Below, in pieces: positions 15,088 through 23,328 of a stretch of DNA of 23,328 bases (positions are counted from its first letter, which is position 1; each line of letters starts with the position of its first letter). Both the position numbers and the translations under genes were made by a program. The stretch covers positions 1 to 23,328 of the forward strand of contig JAEXVC010000214.1 in assembly GCA_023406715.1 (NCBI GenBank), given 5' to 3'. The notes under the pieces are model-generated. The model ran no database searches. It saw only the letters and a list, made by a program, of their open reading frames with translations, and was not told the origin of the DNA. This stretch comes from Bacteroidota bacterium (GTDB lineage Bacteria; Bacteroidota; Bacteroidia; Bacteroidales; Tenuifilaceae).

Positions 15088-16986
15088 TTATTCTGCTGTT
15101 TTACTTTCTTCTTTAAGGTATTTATCCAAAAAGTCAAGAATCGCTTTGTATCCTTTTATCTCGTTCTCCTTTTTAACAAATCCGTGACCTTCGTCGGGGA
15201 AAATAACATATTCCACAGGAACGCCATTCTTTTTAATTGCTTCAACAATCTCATCGGATTCTACCTGAAGTACACGTGGGTCGTTGGCGCCTTGAAGCAC
15301 CATTACAGGATTCTTTACATTATTGGCGTGGAATAGTGGCGAAATGTTATACAGACGAACAGAATCCGCTGTAGTTGGGTCGCCCATCTCCGCATACAAT
15401 GCATTTTTGAACGATGCCCAGAATGGAGGAATAGATTTTAAAGTGCGTAACCAGTTGGTAACACCAAATAGGTTAACCCCAACCTTAAACTCATCGGGTT
15501 TAGAAGTCATCGCAGCCATAGTCATAAATCCACCGTACGAACCACCAATAATTCCAATTTTATCAGCATCAATATACTCTAACGATTGGAGGTATTTTTT
15601 ACCATAAACACAGTCCATTAGATCCTTATCTCCGTGATTTTGGTCGTCCATTTTGTAGAACGTTTGTCCATATCCACTGCTACCCCTGTTATTTACAGCT
15701 AAAATTGCGTAGCCATTGTTGGTAAGGTATTGAATTAATGCGAAGTATCCCACTCTGGATTGTCCACCAGGGCCACCGTGCACCCAAATAAGTGCAGGCA
15801 CTTTATTCTTTTCAGTGGCATCGAGCGGTTTGTAGAATATTGCTGGGATATCCAATCCATCGAACGATTTGTAGCGAACAACCTCTGCTGCAACAAGTTG
15901 ATTTTGGTCGATTTCAGGGTTTAGACTATTGGTAAGTCGTTTGAGCTCTTTGGTTTCCATGTTGTAGAAGTAGATATCGGCTGGCGACTTTGATGTACCT
16001 GCGCTAATACGCATATACTTTTCGCTATCGGATATCTCAATAGAAATAATATCACCATCGGCAATTGCAGGCGATTCAACTTTTTGACCAGTTTTATGGT
16101 CGAATAGTTTTAGCGTATTCTTTCCATCCTCGTTAATGGCAATTACCCTATACTTTTCGTAACGTGATAGAGAGAAGTTAGTTACATCCCAGTTAGTTTC
16201 AAAAACAGTATTTCTTTCGCCAGTTTCAAGATTGTACGATACTAGGTACTGAAATTCCTTTTGGCTATTAGTGGTGTAGTACAAATACTTACCATTTAAA
16301 GAAAATCCTCTGGCAACATAAGAGCCTGGTTGTTCAGGAATGGATATCTCCTTTTGCTCTTTAGTTAATCGGTTTACTAGGTATAGTTTATTGTCATTAG
16401 TGGTGATACTTTCAACCAAAACAACGTACTTCTCGTCCCACGAAATCTCGTTAATACTCAATCCTTTATCATTCTGATACAGTAACTTGGCTTTCCAGGT
16501 TTTTGTGTCCATTATGTAAAGGTCAAAGAAGCGAGGGTCGCGTTTTGTGTATAAGAAGTAGAATGCAGTTTTCTCTTTATTCCAACCAACAAAACTGGCT
16601 TTTGCCTTTTCTTCAGGTGTTAAATCCGTAGAAGTGCCATCCTCGTTCAAAAGGTAGATGTGGTCAATTTCATTACCACCCTTATCGGCTGAGTAAAGAA
16701 TTTTATTGGTACCTGGCACGTAATCAATTGCAAAGTACGACTCTTGGGTAGAGTTGGTAAGTTGCTTTTGTGTTCCATCGGTAATACTAACCTCATAAAG
16801 GTTGTATATCCCCGATTCATTGCTGGTGTACAAAAGCCTAGTTTCGTCCTCGGAAAATTTTCCACCAAATACTTGTTTGTTCTTGTAGAATTGCTCAATG
16901 GAATACTTCGTAACCACTGGCTCCTGCTTACAAGAATAAAGGAAAATTGGAATGATAAGAACGATTAAAAAGATAACTCTCTTCAT
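15088..16986 (-). CDS. S9-family (prolyl oligopeptidase/acylaminoacyl peptidase-like) lipoprotein
   Basis: A 632-residue serine peptidase with a lipoprotein signal (MKRVIFLIVLIIPIFLYSCKQE, acylated Cys19), so it should act in the periplasm or at the outer membrane. Residues of about 35-360 form TolB-like beta-propeller repeats (LLYTSNESGIYNLYE, ILYSADKGGNEIDHIYLLN and similar). The alpha/beta-hydrolase domain follows, with WVHGGPGGQ at 401-409, the nucleophile Ser483 in GGSYGGF, Asp569 in GANDPR and His601 in DEGHGF, so the catalytic triad is complete. The family cleaves short peptides, often after proline or from blocked N-termini; the exact specificity is not readable from sequence. It is a single-gene unit ending in a hairpin. 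A peptide-scavenging role beside the M3 peptidase a few genes upstream is inference. Confidence 0.93.
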   Translation of the reverse strand: MKRVIFLIVLIIPIFLYSCKQEPVVTKYSIEQFYKNKQVFGGKFSEDETRLLYTSNESGIYNLYEVSITDGTQKQLTNSTQESYFAIDYVPGTNKILYSADKGGNEIDHIYLLNEDGTSTDLTPEEKAKASFVGWNKEKTAFYFLYTKRDPRFFDLYIMDTKTWKAKLLYQNDKGLSINEISWDEKYVVLVESITTNDNKLYLVNRLTKEQKEISIPEQPGSYVARGFSLNGKYLYYTTNSQKEFQYLVSYNLETGERNTVFETNWDVTNFSLSRYEKYRVIAINEDGKNTLKLFDHKTGQKVESPAIADGDIISIEISDSEKYMRISAGTSKSPADIYFYNMETKELKRLTNSLNPEIDQNQLVAAEVVRYKSFDGLDIPAIFYKPLDATEKNKVPALIWVHGGPGGQSRVGYFALIQYLTNNGYAILAVNNRGSSGYGQTFYKMDDQNHGDKDLMDCVYGKKYLQSLEYIDADKIGIIGGSYGGFMTMAAMTSKPDEFKVGVNLFGVTNWLRTLKSIPPFWASFKNALYAEMGDPTTADSVRLYNISPLFHANNVKNPVMVLQGANDPRVLQVESDEIVEAIKKNGVPVEYVIFPDEGHGFVKKENEIKGYKAILDFLDKYLKEESKTAE

Positions 16987-17276
16987 ACTAATTAGTTTTT
17001 AGTTGATTGCTATTATGACTAAAGCAAATGATTTATGTTTAATTAATATACAATTAATTGTAACTGGCATATTTGGTAACATTTCAACATCGAAATGCTA
17101 TAAAAAGCAATAATTATAAATAATTCAATCCGAAACTAATGTTGAAGCAGAATGTTAATATCACCTAACAATTTAACTAATTATACGGCAATTATCCAAT
17201 GATGTATATGTGTTTTAGCTTTTATTATGATTGTTAAAAGGATATTTAACTTACTGTATTCTGATTGATGCTCAAA
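16987..17276. other. Gene-free AT-rich interval
   Basis: The 343 bases between the S9 peptidase start and the amidohydrolase stop hold no gene I can support. The right end carries the amidohydrolase terminator. The rest must contain the peptidase promoter, but I found no TAnnTTTG box facing it. A short AT-only inverted repeat (AATTAAT at 17041 and ATTAATT at 17053) is likely to be chance. Confidence 0.6.
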
Positions 17277-17309
17277 AAAAGGTTATCGCGTAGTAGTCGA
17301 TAACCTTTT
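17277..17309 (-). terminator. Intrinsic terminator of the amidohydrolase-like gene
   Basis: Arms AAAAGGTTATCG (17277-17288) and CGATAACCTTTT (17298-17309) pair perfectly around a 9-base loop. On the - strand the stem runs into TTTTTTT. It begins 20 bases past the stop codon of the amidohydrolase-like gene. Confidence 0.9.
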
Positions 17310-17329
17310 ATGCTGTCTGTTGACTAAAA

Positions 17330-18664
17330 CTATTCCTCAATATCTATTTTAGCAGGATTCCTTTTGAATAGTTTTCCGCTTTTAATTACCCTTCGGGTGT
17401 TCGCAAAGTTTTTATAATCGTCGAGTGGATTCTGGTCATAAATAATTAGGTCGGCCTTTTTTCCAATTTCAATGCTCCCGAATTGATTATCAATTTTTAG
17501 AACTTTTGCGGCATTTATGGTTGATATTTTGATGATGTCCGATGCCGAAATACCAGCCTCAGCAAGCAATAACTGCTCAGAAATAAAGGCCATACCTCCA
17601 TTTTCAGTATTTGTTCCAATTCTAAGTGTTGTGCCCGAATCGTGAATACGTTTAACAAAACTTAGAAAGTGACTAAAATTATAGGATATTCTATGGGTAA
17701 GTTCTTTGTTGAGTTTAAACGGATTACTGCTATTGGGTTTTATATGACCCATATCGGTGTACTGAGCCATGGAGTTTAACTTGGTTGATATTGAAGTATT
17801 TTGATTGCTAAGTTTATTAGCAAGGGTATCGAGCAATGCAGGATTATTCTCTACAATGTACTTGAAAGCCTCCAATGCATATATTTCCTCGGGAATATCA
17901 ACTTTCCCGTAAACATTTTCTACTTGATTTAGAAGAAGTTTTTTGTCGAAATTCTGCTCAAAAGTGTTGATTATAGGACTGTATATGTACTCGATGTTGA
18001 TATAATTATTATCACTAAATGAATTTATTGGTTTTATAAAGACATCGATTCCTTTTTGCGATGTCAATCCTATAATGTTCTTAGTTTGGTTATTGTTTTT
18101 ATCGTTGTTTATGTAAATATGATTTACGCCTATGGACGATAAATCGCTAAGCAACACATCTATGCTTTTGTTGGATTGCTCCATATCCGAAAAAGTGAAA
18201 GCAACAATTAAATCCGAAAATTTTGGGTTTGCCTGCCATTTAACCATTTGACTTGCCCAGTTAAAATCCTTGGTCATATCAACAGTTGTTGTTATACCAA
18301 AGGGTAAGTAGTTTTTAGAGCATTTACTACGGTAAAAATTGGTCAGGATTTTTGGATGATTATCTGCATTCTTATGCGTGCTGTATATTGCCTTTTCGAA
18401 GTTGATATGAGTATCGATGTTGCCAGGAGTAACCAGCCTACCATCGGCATCAACCACCTTTTTAGTTCTAACTGGTTCGTCGGAGTTGATAATACCAACA
18501 ATTGAATCACCATTAATGAGTATAGTTTTACCAGTGGTTACCTCTCCTGTTTTAGTATCAAAAATTGCCGCGTTTTCAACAATTAAGTCGTAGCGAATTG
18601 GACGGTTGCAGGAAAATATTGTAAGTGCTAAAGTTGATATTATCAAAAACCGATAGTATTTCAT
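17330..18664 (-). CDS. Amidohydrolase-like lipoprotein with altered metal ligands
   Basis: A 444-residue lipoprotein (MKYYRFLIISTLALTIFSCN, acylated Cys19) with the composite-domain layout of amidohydrolases. The N-terminal strands (DLIVENAAIFDTKTGEV) lead to VTPGNIDTHINF at 78-89, and the C-terminal part (LLLAEAGISASDIIKISTINAAKVLKI, GSIEIGKKADLIIYDQNPL) is very typical of imidazolonepropionase-type and prolidase-type relatives. The usual HxH metal pair reads His86-Ile-Asn88, and the usual GTD reads Gly-Thr-Asn352. The middle (about 160-320) is Asn-rich and lacks an obvious Lys/His metal bridge. So the fold is clear but hydrolytic activity is doubtful: it may be a pseudoenzyme or bind a ligand. 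It is a single-gene unit with its own terminator. A TAACTTTA box at 18696-18703 on the - strand is a weak promoter candidate. Confidence 0.85.
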   Translation of the reverse strand: MKYYRFLIISTLALTIFSCNRPIRYDLIVENAAIFDTKTGEVTTGKTILINGDSIVGIINSDEPVRTKKVVDADGRLVTPGNIDTHINFEKAIYSTHKNADNHPKILTNFYRSKCSKNYLPFGITTTVDMTKDFNWASQMVKWQANPKFSDLIVAFTFSDMEQSNKSIDVLLSDLSSIGVNHIYINNDKNNNQTKNIIGLTSQKGIDVFIKPINSFSDNNYINIEYIYSPIINTFEQNFDKKLLLNQVENVYGKVDIPEEIYALEAFKYIVENNPALLDTLANKLSNQNTSISTKLNSMAQYTDMGHIKPNSSNPFKLNKELTHRISYNFSHFLSFVKRIHDSGTTLRIGTNTENGGMAFISEQLLLAEAGISASDIIKISTINAAKVLKIDNQFGSIEIGKKADLIIYDQNPLDDYKNFANTRRVIKSGKLFKRNPAKIDIEE

Positions 18665-18742
18665 CTTAGTTTGGTTTAAGGTTATAAAAGCGGGATAAAG
18701 TTAAAAAATCACTTCAATATTTGCACTTATACAATAAAAAAA

Positions 18743-18765
18743 GGCTGCAGACAAAATCTACAGCC
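18743..18765 (-). terminator. Intrinsic terminator of the M3 peptidase gene
   Basis: Arms GGCTGCAGA (18743-18751) and TCTACAGCC (18757-18765) pair with one mismatch around a 5-base loop. On the - strand the stem is followed by TTTTTTATTG. It lies just past the stop of the M3 peptidase gene. Confidence 0.82.
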
Positions 18766-18787
18766 CTTTAAAACTAAAAGTTATGGT

Positions 18788-20893
18788 TTATTTAAGTCCT
18801 CTTTTCTTTAGCAAAGGCTCAATGGAAGGTTCTTTACCACGGAATTTGTTGTACTGAATCATTCCTTCGTCATTTCCACCTTCGGTAAGAATGAATTTAC
18901 GGAACTTACGAGCTATTTCTGGATTGTAAAGGTTTCCAGTTTCGGCAAATGCGTTAAATGCATCGGTATCGAGCACTGCGGCCCATAGGTAAACATAGTA
19001 GCCAGCAGCGTATCCTCCCATACTATGGTTAAAGTAGGTGGTTCTATAACGAGGGTAGATTTCATCCATCAGGTTAATTTTCTTCATTGAGTTCTTCTCA
19101 AATTCAAGAACATCAACCTTTTTAGGTTCGGTAAAGCTGTGCCAATCCAAATCAAGGATAGATGCTGCAATGTACTCAACAGTCTCAAACGCTTGGTTGA
19201 ATGTCATACTGTTCTGTAGGCGCTTAATTAAATCCTCGGGCATGGTAGCACCAGTCTTATAATGCTTTGCGTAAACCTTTAATACCTCAGGTTCGCCAGC
19301 CCAGTTCTCCATAACTTGCGATGGAAGTTCAACCATATCGCGGGCTAAACTACCAGCTATTCTATCATACTCACCATCGGTGAACAATCCATGTAGTGCA
19401 TGGCCAAACTCGTGGAATAGGGTATTTACTTCGTCCCACGATAGAAGTGCAGGAGCATCGGCTGTTGGGCGAGTAAAGTTGCATACAATATTTACAATAG
19501 GCTCAATCTTTTTGCCATTCTCGTAGGTTTGTTGGCGGAATCGTCCACACCAAGCGCCAACTCGTTTGCTTGGTCTTGGATGGTAATCCAGATAAAGCAA
19601 GCCAACGTGTTTACCATCTTTTTCTTTAACCTCGAACACTTCAACCTCTGAGTGGTAAATAGGTAAATCGGTGCGTTTTGTAAACGATAGTCCGTAAAGT
19701 TGACTGGCAACATAGAACATTCCATTACGAACATTCTCCAAAGCAAAGTAAGGCCTTAACTCAGACTCATCAAGGTTGAATTTTTCCTTTTTAAGTTTCT
19801 CGGCGTAGTACCACCAATCCCAAGCTGCTAGTTTAAAGTTGCCGCCTTCTCGGTCGATAATTTGTTGCATTTCATCGCGGTCGCGTTTTGCTGCAACCAT
19901 GGCTGGCTCCATCACTTTGTTTAGGAAGTCGTAAACTGCCTCAGGTGTTTTAGCCATATTGTTGCTAATGGAATATTCTGCAAAATTCTTATAGCCCAAT
20001 AATTTTGATCGTTCAGCACGTAAATTGGCTATTTCAAGAACAATATCTTTGGTATCGAATTCATTGTTATTGTTTCCGCGCATAAGGTAACCCATGTATA
20101 GTTTCTCCCTTAACTCACGTTTTTGCGAGTACTGAAGAAAAGGAATCATACTTGGTTTTTGAAGTGTGAAAACCCATTTACCTTCTAGTCCAAATTGCTT
20201 TGCATCTGCTGCAGCTGCGTCGATAATATCTTTTGAAAGTCCAACTAAATCGGTCTCATTATCAATAACGAGTTTGAAGTTCTTGTTGGTTTCGTCTAGT
20301 AAGTTCTCCCCAAATTTCAATCCCAATTTGGATGATTTCTGGTTAATCTCACGGAGTTTTGCTTTATCTGCATCATTTAAATCGGCGCCGCTTCTTACAA
20401 AGTCGTTGTAGTATTTTTCAACGGTACGCTTTTGTAAATAGGTAAGGTTAGCCTTATCTCTACTCAAATAAACTGCCTTAATACGTTGGAAAAGTTTATC
20501 GTTGAGGTTGATATTATCGCGGTGCTCAGTGGTTAGAGGAGCAATTTCTCGTGCAATTTTTTGAAGTTCAGGCGAAGTGTTAGCACTATTCAAACTGTAG
20601 AATACACTTCCCACTTTTGATAGCAGTTTTCCTGATTTGTCAAGAGCCAGAATTGTATTCTCGAAAGTAGCCGGTTCTGAGTTATTGATAATAGCATCAA
20701 TTTCAGATTTTTGCTCAGCTATTCCTTGTTTGAAGGCTGGTACATAGTGCTCGAAATCAATTAAATCGAAAGGTGGAACCTTGAACGGTGTTGTGTACTC
20801 ACTCAGGAAAGGATTTGGTCTTTTCGACTCCTGTGAGTTAGCGTTTCCTGCTATTAGCATAGTTGCAAGAATTAACAAACTTAATCGTTTCAT
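18788..20893 (-). CDS. dcp: Exported M3-family zinc peptidase (Dcp-type peptidyl-dipeptidase)
   Basis: A 701-residue thermolysin-like zinc peptidase whose whole length resembles E. coli Dcp, which removes dipeptides from the C-terminal end of short peptides. The motif HEFGHALHGLF gives zinc ligands His494 and His498 with catalytic Glu495; the third ligand is Glu522 in MVELPSQ. The C-terminal segment with PRYRTTYF and GGYAAGYYVYLWA is the family's substrate-binding region. Unlike the cytoplasmic E. coli enzyme it has a signal peptide (MKRLSLLILATMLIAGNANSQ) without a lipobox Cys, so it should be periplasmic. The ATG follows an A-rich leader. It lies 106 bases after msrA with no strong terminator between, so read-through is possible; its own terminator follows. 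Confidence 0.95.
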   Translation of the reverse strand: MKRLSLLILATMLIAGNANSQESKRPNPFLSEYTTPFKVPPFDLIDFEHYVPAFKQGIAEQKSEIDAIINNSEPATFENTILALDKSGKLLSKVGSVFYSLNSANTSPELQKIAREIAPLTTEHRDNINLNDKLFQRIKAVYLSRDKANLTYLQKRTVEKYYNDFVRSGADLNDADKAKLREINQKSSKLGLKFGENLLDETNKNFKLVIDNETDLVGLSKDIIDAAAADAKQFGLEGKWVFTLQKPSMIPFLQYSQKRELREKLYMGYLMRGNNNNEFDTKDIVLEIANLRAERSKLLGYKNFAEYSISNNMAKTPEAVYDFLNKVMEPAMVAAKRDRDEMQQIIDREGGNFKLAAWDWWYYAEKLKKEKFNLDESELRPYFALENVRNGMFYVASQLYGLSFTKRTDLPIYHSEVEVFEVKEKDGKHVGLLYLDYHPRPSKRVGAWCGRFRQQTYENGKKIEPIVNIVCNFTRPTADAPALLSWDEVNTLFHEFGHALHGLFTDGEYDRIAGSLARDMVELPSQVMENWAGEPEVLKVYAKHYKTGATMPEDLIKRLQNSMTFNQAFETVEYIAASILDLDWHSFTEPKKVDVLEFEKNSMKKINLMDEIYPRYRTTYFNHSMGGYAAGYYVYLWAAVLDTDAFNAFAETGNLYNPEIARKFRKFILTEGGNDEGMIQYNKFRGKEPSIEPLLKKRGLK

Positions 20894-20999
20894 AATTTTT
20901 ATTGTAGGTTAATAGATTATCAAACATCAACTTTTTTGATGCAATATAGCGCATTAGGTTTAATCAATAAAATTAAGCAGATATTGAAAGTCTATAAAC

Positions 21000-21626
21000 C
21001 TATTTCTTCATATAATCTTTAAAAATCTTCTCAAATTTTTCAATTTTTGGAGTGATTGTCATCCTACAATATGGCTGATTCTTGTTGTTGGCGTAGTAAT
21101 CCTGATGGTAATCTTCGGCTTTGAAAAATACTATATAAGGCTCAATTGCAGTTACAATTGGACTACTCCATATTCCTGCGTCGTTCAGTTTCTTTTTTAT
21201 TTCTTCAGCCGTTGTTTTTTGTGCTTCGGAATGGTAGAATATTACAGAGCGGTATTGGGTACCAATATCAGCACCTTGCCTGTTTAATGTAGTAGGGTCG
21301 TGGGTTTTGAAGTAAACCTCCAGAATTTTCGAGTAAGGTATTTTTGAGGGATTAAATGTAACCTGAATAACCTCAGCGTGTCCAGTATTTCCTTCGCAAA
21401 CTTCTTTGTAGGTGGGATTCTTAACAATGCCACCAGAGTAGCCCGATTCTACTTTAATTACTCCATCGAGCCTACTAAAAATGGCTTCAACACACCAGAA
21501 GCATCCAGCTCCCAATGTGGCAATTTCAATCTGTTTTTCGGACATATGTTTATTATTTTTATTTGTTTGAGCAGTTATTGTGCTTGAAATGAATAGCATA
21601 AATGCTATAGTAACTAATCGTAACAT
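21000..21626 (-). CDS. msrA: Peptide-methionine (S)-S-oxide reductase, probably exported
   Basis: MsrA, 208 residues, which reduces the S form of methionine sulfoxide in proteins. The catalytic motif GCFWC places the reactive Cys42 with Cys45 nearby, and a likely resolving Cys187 lies in QPYCRM. Family markers GYSGG, NPTYKEVCEGNTGHAE, FKTHDPTTLNRQGADIGTQYRS and EDYHQDYY are intact. An N-terminal signal peptide (MLRLVTIAFMLFISSTITAQ) suggests a periplasmic form that repairs oxidised envelope proteins. An internal ATG at residue 28 would yield a cytosolic version of standard length, so the cell location rests on which start is used. No MsrB domain is fused. It lies between the DUF5916 gene, whose terminator separates them, and the M3 peptidase gene. 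Confidence 0.95.
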   Translation of the reverse strand: MLRLVTIAFMLFISSTITAQTNKNNKHMSEKQIEIATLGAGCFWCVEAIFSRLDGVIKVESGYSGGIVKNPTYKEVCEGNTGHAEVIQVTFNPSKIPYSKILEVYFKTHDPTTLNRQGADIGTQYRSVIFYHSEAQKTTAEEIKKKLNDAGIWSSPIVTAIEPYIVFFKAEDYHQDYYANNKNQPYCRMTITPKIEKFEKIFKDYMKK

Positions 21627-21684
21627 AGTTTTTAGAATTTAGTTAATAACACACCTATCGGTTACATTGTTCATAAAAATAAAA

Positions 21685-21710
21685 GAGTGAAGATTTTCAC
21701 ATCCTCACTC
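21685..21710 (-). terminator. Intrinsic terminator of the DUF5916 gene
   Basis: Arms GAGTGAAGAT (21685-21694) and ATCCTCACTC (21701-21710) pair with one mismatch around a 6-base loop. On the - strand the stem runs into TTTTATTTTTATG. It lies between the DUF5916 stop and the msrA start, isolating msrA from upstream transcription. Confidence 0.8.
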
Positions 21711-21775
21711 CATAATTGTTTTTGATAAGTTTTTGAATTGACTTTTCTAAAAATCTAGGGTCTAATCCATTAGTT

Positions 21776-23328
21776 CTAATTAAATCTGTAAGAGAATTTT
21801 ACTAGGAATATATTGTGAGGGTGTGTATCGTAAAGGTTATCCATGTCGTTATTGAGCGATGTGCTGTAAACCGATTCGGATGTTTGTTTACTCATGGTCC
21901 AAACAAAGAACACAGTTGAACCAGGCCTGTACTCCCAACGAACGATTAAATTCGATTGAAAATCCATAAAGTTGAAGTTCCTGTTGTCGAACGAATAGTC
22001 AGTTGTTCCATCTGTGTTCTCATCAACTAAATAAGTTTCATTATTGGCATCGTAGTTAATTTGAGAAGGTAACAGTTGGTAAAATCTGTTGGAGTAATTA
22101 TTTGCATCTGGCTCGATAATGTATTTGAAATCGTGATATTTTCCCGATGCAAAGAATGGTCGACCATAGTACTGAACCGAAAGGTTTGGATTAATACTAT
22201 ACTCCAATCGGAGAGATAGAGATAGCGTTTGCTGATTAATAGTTCCTCTCATATAGCGGATTACATTGCCATTATTGTCTTCAACGTTAGTTACGTATTG
22301 TAAGTCGTTTCTGGATTCGGAATAGTTTGGACTTAATCTGATTGTAAGACTATTGGTGGGTTTGTATGATAATGTTGCATAAAATCCTTGGTATTTACTG
22401 TAATTTACATCACCGTATTGTGTATTTCCGCCAAAATCAACGGTAACCTTTTTACGTTGGTCGCTGCTTAAGTTGTACCATGCATTCCAGCTACCAGGGG
22501 TTCTAAGCATTGGTCCACCCCTTAGTGCGTGAGAACTTAAATTCTCCCCACTTCTATTTATACCGCCTCCAAAGCCCCAGTAGTTTGTGAACTGAAGGTA
22601 AAAGTTAATATTTCCGCCTTTGTAGGTAGATTGTCCCCCAAAATTCCAGCCAGTCCATTGGTTAAAGTTTAAATTGATATTGCGGAAGATAAATTTTGGT
22701 TCCCAGTAGCGTAACCCAACCCAAATAACCTGAAAGATATCATCAACACTCTCGGTATACCCAATATCATTTATTTCTAATTGGGGTGATTTCCACGATA
22801 ACATTCCCATATACCGCAAATGTCCTTCACCAATTTTTCCAATTTGAACACCTCCACCAGTTCCCGTTAGTGAGTTACGCGATGAGTCAAGGCTAACATA
22901 ATTTGCATCTGGTCGTTGAAAGTATCTTGCCGATGAGCGTTGTGTTTGTATTATTGCTTCTTCGGTTCCATTTACATGGCTAAAGTAAAATTTTGCCCCC
23001 CATAGGTATTTTTTATTGGCCCACATGTGTTGTAGGTCAAGACCTCCAGTAAAAGCATTGCGATGTAGGTAATCTTCGGTTTCCGTAGTTAATTGCCTAT
23101 TTGTAGAAGTGAAAATACCGGATACAATGGTGTTTCCTTTATTAAGTTCTTGTCTTAAACTGCCAACAGTATAATTGGTTAATGGTTCTACAATTTGAAC
23201 GCTTCTGTCTCCAATACTATCAATTCTGGCAAACGAGTTTGCAGTTAAACTCTCAAGAACTCCGATAGACATGCCGTTATTGGTTCGTCCAGTAATTTTT
23301 GCAGCACCCAGTATGGCTGTATTTGATG
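21776..23328 (-). CDS. DUF5916 outer-membrane barrel protein (5' end beyond the window)
   Basis: The last 516 residues of a DUF5916 protein; the frame stays open through the right edge, so the N-terminus is missing. The ATG at 23272 is internal: upstream codons read AILGAAKITGRTNNG, which continues the family's barrel sequence. Family proteins are about 800 residues or more, with an N-terminal family-9-type carbohydrate-binding domain that would lie outside. What is visible is a chain of amphipathic beta strands (WGAKFYFSHVNG, SLSLRLEYSINPNLSVQYYGRP, SNLIVRWEYRPGSTVFFVWTMSKQ) ending in FLVKFSYRFN. The Phe-Asn end and alternating strands fit an outer-membrane beta-barrel. Its role is not established; binding or uptake of glycans is inference from the usual N-terminal domain. 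A hairpin terminator follows. Confidence 0.9.
   Translation of the reverse strand, partial: SNTAILGAAKITGRTNNGMSIGVLESLTANSFARIDSIGDRSVQIVEPLTNYTVGSLRQELNKGNTIVSGIFTSTNRQLTTETEDYLHRNAFTGGLDLQHMWANKKYLWGAKFYFSHVNGTEEAIIQTQRSSARYFQRPDANYVSLDSSRNSLTGTGGGVQIGKIGEGHLRYMGMLSWKSPQLEINDIGYTESVDDIFQVIWVGLRYWEPKFIFRNINLNFNQWTGWNFGGQSTYKGGNINFYLQFTNYWGFGGGINRSGENLSSHALRGGPMLRTPGSWNAWYNLSSDQRKKVTVDFGGNTQYGDVNYSKYQGFYATLSYKPTNSLTIRLSPNYSESRNDLQYVTNVEDNNGNVIRYMRGTINQQTLSLSLRLEYSINPNLSVQYYGRPFFASGKYHDFKYIIEPDANNYSNRFYQLLPSQINYDANNETYLVDENTDGTTDYSFDNRNFNFMDFQSNLIVRWEYRPGSTVFFVWTMSKQTSESVYSTSLNNDMDNLYDTHPHNIFLVKFSYRFN

Noticed and set aside
17041..17059. AATTAAT-ATACA-ATTAATT inverted repeat in the gene-free interval
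   Set aside because: It is made only of A and T in an AT-rich region and has no T-tail or nearby start, so chance is the best explanation.
20925..20941. CATCAA-CTTTT-TTGATG hairpin as a terminator of msrA
   Set aside because: The stem is only 6 AT-rich base pairs and the T-tail on the - strand is short and broken, so I left it out as a feature.
23273..23328. ATG at 23272 as the true start of the DUF5916 gene
   Set aside because: The same frame stays open to the window edge and encodes a continuing barrel-like sequence (AILGAAKITGRTNNG), so the ATG is internal.

Overview
The window looks like an ordinary chromosomal stretch of a Bacteroidota bacterium, probably from the Bacteroidales/Marinilabiliales side, although no gene here fixes the genus. 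The signs are low GC, A-rich leaders instead of Shine-Dalgarno sites, several TAnnTTTG boxes of the Bacteroidota -7 type just upstream of genes, many lipoproteins, and families typical of the phylum: a DUF4369/TlpA lipoprotein, a DUF5916 outer-membrane barrel, GldI-like FKBP lipoproteins, a RecF-DUF721 pair and an RsmI paralogue. I see no rRNA, tRNA, CRISPR array, insertion sequence, integrase or phage gene, and no gene for a transcription factor.

Layout, left to right. A topoisomerase III gene (topB, +) converges on a DCC-family thiol oxidoreductase gene and an SRPBCC gene (both -). Next comes a TlpA-like thioredoxin lipoprotein gene (-) closed by a strong terminator. Divergent from it are recF and a DUF721/DciA-like gene (+), which run tail to tail into ndk (-). 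Divergent from ndk is a + strand run: a DHH phosphoesterase (NrnA type), a GldI-like FKBP lipoprotein and three larger two-module FKBP-type lipoproteins. That run meets an RsmI-like methyltransferase gene (-). Divergent again are a BASS-type transporter and a PhnP-like metallo-beta-lactamase-fold hydrolase with overlapping ends (+). They meet an MFS transporter gene (-).

From about 15 kb to the right edge every gene is on the - strand: an S9 prolyl-oligopeptidase-type lipoprotein, an amidohydrolase-like lipoprotein with altered metal ligands, an exported Dcp-type M3 peptidase, an exported methionine sulfoxide reductase A, and a DUF5916 barrel gene cut by the right edge. Four of these five end in an intrinsic terminator hairpin; msrA does not.

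Two themes stand out. The left and middle hold DNA and nucleotide housekeeping (topB, recF, DUF721, ndk, DHH). Much of the rest is envelope biology: periplasmic or outer-membrane lipoproteins for folding, redox repair and peptide breakdown. The most unusual items are the tandem FKBP cluster with seven FKBP-like modules, most lacking catalytic-site residues, and the amidohydrolase-like lipoprotein with two ligand positions changed to Asn. I found no clear evidence of a wholly new system.
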